13,829 nucleotides of DNA, taken from assembly GCA_934504065.1 (NCBI GenBank), contig CAKSVQ010000051.1, positions 1-13,829 on the forward strand. The letters run 5' to 3'. Below are positions 7,429 through 13,829 of the stretch, piece by piece (the stretch's first letter is position 1; the number at the start of each line of letters is the position of its first letter). The notes below the pieces were generated by a model that did no database searches, was not told the origin of the DNA, and worked only from the letters and a program-made list of their open reading frames with translations. Origin of the DNA: an uncultured Dysosmobacter sp. Lineage in GTDB: Bacteria; Bacillota; Clostridia; Oscillospirales; Oscillospiraceae. The translations under genes and the position numbers were made by a program.

Positions 7429-7445
7429 AGACTCCCCCATTCAAT

Positions 7446-7489
7446 AAAAAATCTCATTACCGATATTTTCATCAGTAATGAGATTTTTT
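7446..7489 (-). terminator. Rho-independent terminator of the upstream giant gene
   Basis: Two 15-base arms (7446-7460 and 7475-7489) are perfect inverted complements. The loop can add a further 3-bp GAT/ATC stem around a hexanucleotide. On the minus strand the stem ends in a run of six T. It begins 4 bases after the TAA at 7494, as expected for the end of that transcript. A-run/T-run symmetry means it could work in both directions. It implies that the downstream gene is transcribed mainly from its own promoter. Confidence 0.88.
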
Positions 7490-7493
7490 CATC

Positions 7494-10400
7494 TTATTTG
7501 TTATTTTTTCTTCTGACAAGCATTCCTGCAAGGCCAGCCAGTGATATTGCGAAAAGCGTGATCCATAGGCCGGACAGATCTCCGGTCTTGGGAGCTGTGA
7601 TCAGCGTCTGGTTCGTATTTCCGCTGTCGGCTGCATTATGGTTGCTGCCGGTATTGCCGCTATCATCGCTGTCGTCATCATCGTTCTTGTCGTCAGAGGT
7701 ATTCGCTGTGACTGTAAAGTTCGTGCTTGCGGAACCATCGGTCCAGACAAGTTCAAAGGTATGACTGCCTTCGGATAAAGTCTTCAGGTAATCTGCTTTC
7801 AGGGTGATGATGGTGGAGCCTTCTGTCACAGTGTAGTTCGAGGAATCGATAACGTTTCCGTCTACTTTGACACTCTGGAACTTTGCAATTTCGCCGTCTC
7901 CTCTGATGGCGAGAGTTCCATCTGTATTCTGTGTCCATTTGCTGTCTGCGCCATCAATGATCTTGTACGCATTCCGGTCAGGGGTCGGACTGGATTCCGG
8001 AGTCGTGGTCGGGGTTGTACTGGGTTCCGGGGTCGGAGTCGGGGTTGTACTGGGCTCCGGGGTCGGGGTCGGGGTTGTACTGGGCTCCGGGGTCGGGGTC
8101 GGGGTTGTACTGGGCTCCGGGGTCGGGGTCGGGGTTGTACTGGGCTCCGGGGTCGAAGTCGGGGTTGTACTGGGTTCCGGGATTATATTTTCCGAAACCG
8201 TCAGCGTTACGATATCCGTTGTAACTGAACCGGCCGCATTGCGGATGATGCAATAGTATCTGAATCCATTGCAATCCAGATCGGTGACTCCCGTGGTGTA
8301 GCTTGCACCGTCCGCACCGTTGACCGCTACGAAGCCGTTTCCGTCATTTCGGTCGATCATCCACTGATACGCTACGTCCGTACCTGTTGCGGTGACTTTA
8401 AAGGTTGCTCTTTCTCCTGTTTTCACAGATGCGCTCTCCGGCTGAGAACCGATCACGGGAGCATCTACATGATACAGTTCCACTTCGCCAGTCAGGATCG
8501 TATAGTTGTCATCCTCCGGTGTGAAGCGCCACTTGTAGCTTTGGTTAATCTCCACTTTCGTGTCACCGGGCAATACATTACTTTCATCATCAACCCACTC
8601 CAAAGTACCTGTTGCAGGACTCAGAGTGCTGCCTGTCAATGTCAGGTTCGCATCTGTCAGTGTCCTGCCTTCGGTCGTAATCACAGTGTACGAAGGCTTA
8701 CCGGTGGGAGTTGCTTTGGTAATGGTGATCACAACAGGAGCACTCACTGCCGCAAGGTAATCGGCATCTGCCGCTTTGGTTGCTGTGATGGAGATTGCCC
8801 CCACCTTAACCGCAGTCAGAATATTGCCTTCTATGGTAGCTGCGCCATCACCGAGTTCTGTGCTGATGTGATAGGTCACCTCACCTGTGCCGCTGCCACC
8901 GGTGGTGCCCAGTGTCAGTGTCTGACCGTAGACCACCGTCGTGTCGCCGGTGATGACCAGTTTTTCCTGTGCATCCTTTTCCGTCAGCGTAATGACCACA
9001 TTGACCGTGGCGGTTTCATAGTTGGCGGAAGTAATGCTTACCGGGAAAGTCATCGTATCTCCGATTTCTCCCGTGCCGGTCAGTGTGTAGCTCACGACAC
9101 CGCTCTTATCTATGGAAAGATCCTTGATCATTCCGGTGTCTCCGACAGCCTCACCAAGTGTATAACCGGTTGCATCTGCCACAAGATCCGCTACGCTCAC
9201 CGACTTCTCGCCGGTTGTGGTATACTTGTAGTTTTCCTCAATATCCTCCAGTACAGGTGCCTCTGCCTTTTCGATGATCAGTGTGCCGATCTCCATACCG
9301 GTCACTGCATTATAGTTACCGCCTTCACTGACATCGATGGTCACTTTGTAGCTGCCCGCATTCACAGGAACTTCTGTACTATTGTTATATTTTACCGTAA
9401 TATTACCCATGCCACTGATGTTGTCCCCAGCCTTAACTGCTACGCTTACGGCTTTGCCATCATAGGTCAGGGTCAGTTTTCCTGCAGCAAAGGCAGGAGT
9501 CACCTGAAAGTCTGCCAGTTCGGGATCGATCTTCGTAATCTTCCAGATTGTGGTGGCAGTTCCGGTATAATTGCCCTGTCCTTTAATGGTCAGGGTGATG
9601 CTGTCATTAGCATCGGTTGCCTTGTTGCTGTCGTTCACAATCGTATAATCGGCAGCCGACAATTCTTTTCCGCCAAGGGTCACAGACTTGATGTTCACAG
9701 TCTGCTCCTCACCGTTATATTCCAAGCTTTCCGCATCCAGTACGATGGCTGCACCGCTGATGGACCTGGGTGAAATGGTGAAATCCTTGTTCGCTGTTCC
9801 CTTGTAGTTGCCCTGTCCGGTGATGGTCAGGGTCGCGGTACCGGCATTGACATTGCCGGAATAGCTGAAGGTAAAGTCCTTGCCTTCAATCAATGCATTT
9901 GTGCCGTCCTTAACTGCCGGAGTCGGCTCGATCTTCTCACCGGTGTATTCCTGCGTAGAAATATCGGCAATCATGGCCGCGGTAACTACCTTCGCGTCTA
10001 CCGTAATGGTCACGTTAGCGGAACCGTAATAACCATCGCTGGAGTAGGACACCGTCAGGATAGCGGTACCGACTTCCTTCACCTTTATGGTGGGAGTAGC
10101 CGTCTTGCCATTGTCACTGATCTCCAATACGTTGGAATCGGAACTGGTCCAGCTCCAGGTACCGCCCTCCGGAGCCGTCTTGGCAGCCGTCAGGATAAAG
10201 TCTGCATCACCATAGGTCTTGCTGTCAGGAGCACCGTTGATCTTCACATCGGCATCTTTTTTCTCTGTCACAGTTACGGTGATGGTCTTGTCCTCCGGTG
10301 CCGCGAAGTTGGTGGTGGATGCGGCACTTACCTTAATGGTAAATTCTTTTGCTGTATCAGCAGCGTTTGCAGCCGTCAGCTGGTTCCCCGTAAGCGTGAT

Positions 10401-13400
10401 ACCGAGGGGATTCCCTTCCAACGCATAGGTCAGCTTTGCACCCTCGTCGGTGTTGTCAAAGGTTGCCCAGCCGGAAATATCCACTGCTACGCCGTTCTTC
10501 ACCAACATTCCGGGTTTCACCGTGATAACCGGTGTTGCCTTATCAATGGTCACCGTTGTAGTGGTCGTAGTAGTCGTAGCAGGTGTATTATCATTACCTA
10601 AGAAGGTGTAGTTGCCGCTTAACAGTTTCACTGTGACAGTAACTTTCTTGTCCGCACCGGCATTTGCATCCGCCATCTGGCCGGTCACGGTATAATCCGT
10701 ATCTTTCGTCAGGTTGACAAGTTGGTCTGTATTATCCTTAAAGATCTGTTCGGTAATTTCCACAGAGGTATCATTCTGCTCGTAGGTGCGGTTTTTAGCA
10801 GTTGCACTTCCCAGTCTGACAGACATTGGGGAAATCTCCGCTGTAGTCGTAACTATGTCTGCGCCTTCCTCCAGCTTATAATTCTGTGCGTAACGAAGAA
10901 GTTCCACCTTGACAGATACTGTTTGCTCCCCTGCATCCGCGTTTTGGAATTCCCCCACTGCCTTATAATCTATGCCATACTTCAGACCTGCTATCGGCTT
11001 GTTATCCTCGTCCACAAAAGACACCGATGAGACATCGGCTGTCTTGCTGCCGTCATAGGTCTTACCCAAAACGGAAGCGCTGGCAATCCGGATGGTTGCC
11101 TGCTCCACCGTCAATGTATAGCTTGCTGTATCTTCCTGGTAATTCTTCGTTGCAGCGACCGTTGCAGTGATGGTGGCTTCTCCTGCTCCCACGATGGTAA
11201 CTTCGCCGGTGTCTTTGTCCACCGTTGCCACATCAGTGTTATCGCTGGCATAGGTAATTGTGCTATCAATATTTTTCAAGTCATACAGTACATTGCTAAA
11301 TTTCGCGTCACCGTAAGTCTTCTCAACCTCATGTTGTGTAAAGCTTAATGTCCGCTTCGCCTGCTTAATAGCAAAGTTCTTTGTCACATCTTCGAACTTA
11401 TAATTGCCCACTGCCTTAATGGTTACGGTACCGGCATTCTCACCGGCGTCCACGTTTTTGCCGTAAGTAATGGTGTAGTCCTCGTCTTTAATCAGTGTAA
11501 CGTCATTAACTTTTACCGTAACATCCGGCTTAATCTGCTGGCCGGTGTAGGTCATGTCGCCATTCAGTTCCACAGTCGGTGCGGTGGTATTGGCAACAAT
11601 CGTGAAACACCAGCCTTCACTCGTTAGGTCATCTGCAACCTTGTAGTTGGTACCCTCTGCCACATCGATCTTAACCGTGTAGTCCCCTACATTTGTGGGA
11701 TTCTGCACCTTAGTATCGCCCTGGTAGTATTTCACTGCGGTGACATTGCCCATGCCGTTGATGTCGGACTTAGCCTCGACTTTTACAGTCTTGGCTTTAC
11801 CATCGTAAGTTAAATTGTTCAGTGCAGTAAAGTTAAAGTTATCAGCCGTGGGAGTTGCCTTTGCAATCTCATAGGGTACTTCGACTTTCATTTGGTCATA
11901 GCCCGTGCCCGGGTAGAAAGTAACGATTGCGGTATAGGAACCGGCATCGGTGGGTGCAGTGTAGAGAGTGCTATCTCCCTTTTTATAGTTAACATAATGA
12001 AGTCTGTCCGCCGGTATCCATTTCTTCGGCGTTAATGTTACCTCTGCGTTATTACCGTCACCGTAGACCTTATGTTCCGGATTATTGATGGTCATGCTGC
12101 CGCCCTTAGGTGTTGGACAAGTTTTGTCTGTATTGGTGCAGGCAGCGGTGACAGTCCTGCCGTTTTCACTCAGCGTATATTTCCAGCTATGCTGATGTGC
12201 CTCAAGGTATAAAATATTACTACTTTGCACAATTCTATACCCCTGGTCAGTCAGATCCGATGTAAATATTTCAGCATAGTTCAAATTACTGGTGTTCGCG
12301 CCGGTGGCAATTATGACCTTGGCCCCTGGTTCAGGAAGTTTCTCACTGTCTCTGTTCACACCAATGCGGGCACTATCCGTCAATCCACTGTCAATGGTAA
12401 TAACTGCATAAGAACTTCCATCCTTATCATTACCGCTTCCTCCCACATAGACGTTAGCCTTCTTGCCGTCAGTTCCCTGCACATACACACCGCTATTATT
12501 AATCGTACCGTTCAGATAATTGTCCTGAATCTTCGCCGAGCCGGACACATTAAACTTACCCTCCCAGGATACATACACGCCTCCGGAGCGCCTGTCGTAT
12601 TTGTTAGTAGTATTGTTACCGGTAATCTCGCCACCGTTCATTTTCATCGCACCATTGTTAAATACATTCACTCCGCCACCATCGTGTGCACTGGTGTTTC
12701 CCGTAATTTTGCCATCGTTCATAATGAACGTACCATTTACATTCACTCCGCCGCCATAGGAGAAAAAAGTATTATTTACATTACTACTTGTACTACTATT
12801 TCCGGTAATGCTGCCTCCGGCCATGGTAAACGTACCAACCGCATTCACTCCACCACCGCAGCTGTCGGGAGTCGTATTTCCGGTAATATCGCCTCCGGTC
12901 ATGGTGAATGTGCCGCCTTCTGCTACATACACTCCACCGCCACCAAGTGATTTATTTGTATTTTTGGTAATGCTGCCTCCGTTCATAGTAAATCTACCGG
13001 TCTCACTTACATACACACCACCGCCACAGGTACTCCTTTGATCACTTATATTTCCAGTGATCGTACCATTCCAGAGAACGAGGGTACCATCATTGTATAT
13101 GCCGCGGCCGGTTGCACCGGATGCATGGGAAATCTCGCCAACCGTTTCCTGACAGTCGGTAATTTCAAGCGTTTTTCCACTCTGGACCTTAATAGCGTCA
13201 ACCATTGTACCGCTTTCAACCTGGATTTTCTTCCCGTTTAAGCAAAGTCTTACATTAAAATCGCAAGTCCAGGGGGACGTAAGGGTAACATTCTCCTTCA
13301 GATAGTAGAAGCCATCTTGCGTAATATTGCTGAATGCAGAAATAGCTGTCCAGGTCATTTTTGCATGGTATGTACAGCTTTCATCGTTACAGATAAGATG

Positions 13401-13829
13401 GTCAGCATGAGTATCAGCCTGCACCGACACAAGTCCTACCATTGCTCCACAAATAGCATCATAGCGTGTCATATCCAGTTCATCTGCCAGTGTCTCATCC
13501 AGAGCCGCCAGATTCTCCAGGGCGGCATCTATGTCTGCCAACTGTTCATCGACGGTCTCTGCATTCTCTGCCGTCACTTCCTCCGGCAGGGCATTGATCA
13601 GTTCCTGCACCGCCTTTACCGCCGCAGTCTTCTCCGCGTCCTGTACACCGGCATCACCGCCGCTGATGTCTTTGGTGTCTTCGACAGAATTGTCAGCCTC
13701 GTATACCGTTACATCACTTTGAGGCTCCGGACTGGTCTCCGGAACTGTTGTTCCCTGCTCTGTTGTCGCATCCGCTTCCTGTGCCAATGCCGTCATAGGC
13801 ACCGTGGAGAAGCAGAGTGTAACCGCCAT
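7494..13829 (-). CDS. Giant wall-anchored surface protein: one beta-helix unit, long MBG/Ig-like stalk, X2-like domain, PKTGD sorting signal (5' partial)
   Basis: This is a probable cell-wall-anchored adhesin or glycan-binding protein; its ligand is unknown. The frame runs off the window edge. The first visible residues look like the second half of a signal peptide (cleavage near ALA-QE), so the true start lies outside. Domains by visible residue are: linker 17-65; predicted helical segment about 67-125; Cys/His head H-A-D-H-L-I-C at 141-147; LCLNG strand near 194; seven beta-helix rungs of GGxITGN type at 247-440; exit cap to about 543; HQHSW at 545 with C-x6-C; MBG/Ig-like array about 570-1785; Ig-like domain about 1790-1875; Pro/Thr repeats 1884-1951; X2-like domain 1955-2043; Asp-rich linker; APKTGD at 2079; membrane segment; RRKNNK tail. 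No catalytic motif is recognised. The stop is TAA, and a terminator starts 4 bases beyond it. The gene is a paralogue of the one downstream. The surface-protein class is secure and the binding function is inferred. Confidence 0.9.
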   Translation of the reverse strand: MAVTLCFSTVPMTALAQEADATTEQGTTVPETSPEPQSDVTVYEADNSVEDTKDISGGDAGVQDAEKTAAVKAVQELINALPEEVTAENAETVDEQLADIDAALENLAALDETLADELDMTRYDAICGAMVGLVSVQADTHADHLICNDESCTYHAKMTWTAISAFSNITQDGFYYLKENVTLTSPWTCDFNVRLCLNGKKIQVESGTMVDAIKVQSGKTLEITDCQETVGEISHASGATGRGIYNDGTLVLWNGTITGNISDQRSTCGGGVYVSETGRFTMNGGSITKNTNKSLGGGGVYVAEGGTFTMTGGDITGNTTPDSCGGGVNAVGTFTMAGGSITGNSSTSSNVNNTFFSYGGGVNVNGTFIMNDGKITGNTSAHDGGGVNVFNNGAMKMNGGEITGNNTTNKYDRRSGGVYVSWEGKFNVSGSAKIQDNYLNGTINNSGVYVQGTDGKKANVYVGGSGNDKDGSSYAVITIDSGLTDSARIGVNRDSEKLPEPGAKVIIATGANTSNLNYAEIFTSDLTDQGYRIVQSSNILYLEAHQHSWKYTLSENGRTVTAACTNTDKTCPTPKGGSMTINNPEHKVYGDGNNAEVTLTPKKWIPADRLHYVNYKKGDSTLYTAPTDAGSYTAIVTFYPGTGYDQMKVEVPYEIAKATPTADNFNFTALNNLTYDGKAKTVKVEAKSDINGMGNVTAVKYYQGDTKVQNPTNVGDYTVKIDVAEGTNYKVADDLTSEGWCFTIVANTTAPTVELNGDMTYTGQQIKPDVTVKVNDVTLIKDEDYTITYGKNVDAGENAGTVTIKAVGNYKFEDVTKNFAIKQAKRTLSFTQHEVEKTYGDAKFSNVLYDLKNIDSTITYASDNTDVATVDKDTGEVTIVGAGEATITATVAATKNYQEDTASYTLTVEQATIRIASASVLGKTYDGSKTADVSSVSFVDEDNKPIAGLKYGIDYKAVGEFQNADAGEQTVSVKVELLRYAQNYKLEEGADIVTTTAEISPMSVRLGSATAKNRTYEQNDTSVEITEQIFKDNTDQLVNLTKDTDYTVTGQMADANAGADKKVTVTVKLLSGNYTFLGNDNTPATTTTTTTTVTIDKATPVITVKPGMLVKNGVAVDISGWATFDNTDEGAKLTYALEGNPLGITLTGNQLTAANAADTAKEFTIKVSAASTTNFAAPEDKTITVTVTEKKDADVKINGAPDSKTYGDADFILTAAKTAPEGGTWSWTSSDSNVLEISDNGKTATPTIKVKEVGTAILTVSYSSDGYYGSANVTITVDAKVVTAAMIADISTQEYTGEKIEPTPAVKDGTNALIEGKDFTFSYSGNVNAGTATLTITGQGNYKGTANKDFTISPRSISGAAIVLDAESLEYNGEEQTVNIKSVTLGGKELSAADYTIVNDSNKATDANDSITLTIKGQGNYTGTATTIWKITKIDPELADFQVTPAFAAGKLTLTYDGKAVSVAVKAGDNISGMGNITVKYNNSTEVPVNAGSYKVTIDVSEGGNYNAVTGMEIGTLIIEKAEAPVLEDIEENYKYTTTGEKSVSVADLVADATGYTLGEAVGDTGMIKDLSIDKSGVVSYTLTGTGEIGDTMTFPVSITSANYETATVNVVITLTEKDAQEKLVITGDTTVVYGQTLTLGTTGGSGTGEVTYHISTELGDGAATIEGNILTAVKVGAISITATKAADADYLAAVSAPVVITITKATPTGKPSYTVITTEGRTLTDANLTLTGSTLSPATGTLEWVDDESNVLPGDTKVEINQSYKWRFTPEDDNYTILTGEVELYHVDAPVIGSQPESASVKTGERATFKVTATGTDVAYQWMIDRNDGNGFVAVNGADGASYTTGVTDLDCNGFRYYCIIRNAAGSVTTDIVTLTVSENIIPEPSTTPTSTPEPSTTPTPTPEPSTTPTPTPEPSTTPTPTPEPSTTPTPTPEPSTTPTTTPESSPTPDRNAYKIIDGADSKWTQNTDGTLAIRGDGEIAKFQSVKVDGNVIDSSNYTVTEGSTIITLKADYLKTLSEGSHTFELVWTDGSASTNFTVTANTSDDKNDDDDSDDSGNTGSNHNAADSGNTNQTLITAPKTGDLSGLWITLFAISLAGLAGMLVRRKNNK
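7497..7595 (-). other. Sortase sorting signal APKTGD of the upstream protein
   Basis: APKTGD (residues 2079-2084) is followed by LSGLWITLFAISLAGLAGML and the charged tail RRKNNK. It has the same layout as the signal of the paralogue, with the shared SGLWI start of the membrane segment. Ala occupies the first motif position. The same sortase probably handles both. Confidence 0.88.
7690..8466 (-). other. Ig-like, Pro-repeat and X2-like region of the upstream protein
   Basis: This has the same Ig-like (VAYQWMIDRNDGNGF; CNGFRYYCIIRNAAGSV) and X2-like (IIDGADSKW, AIRGDGEIAKF, NYTVTEGSTIITLK, YLKTLSEGSHTFE) domains as the paralogue. Here they are separated by the Pro/Thr repeat tract, which replaces a short TAPTPAPNP hinge. 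Confidence 0.65.
7977..8180 (-). repeat. 30-bp tandem repeat encoding PEPSTTPTPT
   Basis: There are six complete 30-bp units (8001-8180): one PEPSTTPTST, four PEPSTTPTPT and one PEPSTTPTTT. A degenerate PESSPTPD (7977-8000) follows. The units are nearly identical in DNA and in frame, so copy number can vary without a frameshift. A Pro/Thr-rich tract of this sort gives an extended, possibly glycosylated, spacer close to the wall. Confidence 0.92.
8477..12122 (-). other. Extended MBG/Ig-like stalk of the upstream protein
   Basis: Residues about 570-1785 are collinear with the stalk of the downstream protein at both ends (LTYDGKAKTVKV, MTYTGQQIKP, KTYDGSKTADV at one end; VVYGQTLTLGTTGGSGTGEVTY at the other). 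About 425 further residues (roughly 1095-1520) carry extra Ig-like repeats (KTYGDADFILTA, QEYTGEKIEP, LEYNGEEQTV, LTYDGKAVSV) that the other protein lacks. Confidence 0.75.
12198..13409 (-). repeat. Single beta-helix unit of the upstream protein
   Basis: Residues 141-544. The head is HADHLIC-x4-CTYH; then come SPWTC, RLCLNGKKI, ITDCQETVGEI, seven rungs (DNA about 12510-13090) and a cap with ITI...ARIGV. It is the counterpart of unit 3 of the downstream protein, followed by the same H-Q-H-x-W junction. Confidence 0.8.
13455..13632 (-). other. Predicted helical segment in the upstream protein only
   Basis: Residues about 67-125 are rich in Ala, Glu, Leu and Asp, with the pattern VKAVQELINALPEEV followed by spaced Leu and Ala (QLADIDAALENLAAL). 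This looks like a short alpha-helical hairpin of a kind seen near the N-terminus of clostridial surface proteins. The downstream paralogue has only a short linker at this point. Confidence 0.55.
13782..13829 (-). other. Truncated signal peptide of the upstream giant protein
   Basis: The 16 visible residues end in M-T-A-L-A before QEAD, which fits a signal-peptidase site. There is no positively charged n-region and only part of a hydrophobic core. The Met at the window edge is therefore probably internal, with roughly ten or more residues missing. Confidence 0.7.

Larger units (their letters stand above)
7192..7493. other. Intergenic region between the two giant genes
   Basis: This 302-base region contains no supported gene. 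From high to low coordinate it holds the terminator of the upstream gene, a 13-base motif shared with positions 39-51, an AT-rich promoter pocket (about 7321-7400), and a GC-richer leader with a small hairpin (7241-7260) and G tracts, ending in the GGAGA site. A 74-codon frame from 7258 overlaps the downstream gene out of frame and is not supported. Confidence 0.8.

Noticed and set aside
7977..8180. Regular 30-bp direct repeats as a CRISPR array
   Set aside because: The units abut each other with no unique spacers and translate in frame as PEPSTTPTPT within a clear surface protein.
8469..9773. Plus-strand frame of 434 codons antisense to the upstream giant gene
   Set aside because: It overlaps a well-supported MBG/Ig-like coding region. 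It has no family likeness and a composition expected from the complement.

Overview
The window suggests a Gram-positive anaerobe of the Clostridia, probably a gut Lachnospiraceae or relative. This is inferred from the protein architecture (Sec signal peptide, beta-helix and MBG/Ig-like modules, an X2-like domain, a P-K-T-G-D wall-sorting tail), the moderate base composition and the GGAG-type ribosome binding site. No housekeeping marker is present to fix the taxon.

Both genes lie on the minus strand, so they read from high to low coordinates. At 13829..7494 is an open-ended giant surface-protein gene (2111 residues visible, with the 5' end cut by the window edge). A strong hairpin terminator follows at 7489..7446. 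A 302-base intergenic region (7192..7493) then holds this terminator, a candidate promoter and a leader of about 135 nt. Next comes a second giant surface-protein gene at 7191..133 (2352 residues), with its own terminator at 113..76. Bases 1..75 contain no gene that I can support. The many long plus-strand frames antisense to these genes are treated as shadows.

The two proteins are paralogues with one plan: signal peptide, acidic linker, one or more beta-helix units headed by a Cys/His motif, an H-x-H-x-W / C-x6-C junction, a long stalk of MBG/Ig-like domains, a last Ig-like domain, an X2-like domain, a low-complexity wall spacer and a sorting signal. They differ in module content. The downstream protein has three beta-helix units and a shorter stalk. 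The upstream protein has one beta-helix unit, a stalk about 425 residues longer, and a Pro/Thr-rich 30-bp repeat region. They are best read as wall-anchored, stalked adhesins or glycan-binding proteins displayed on the same cell, each probably with its own transcription unit. No catalytic residues, sortase, regulator, mobile element or CRISPR array is visible.
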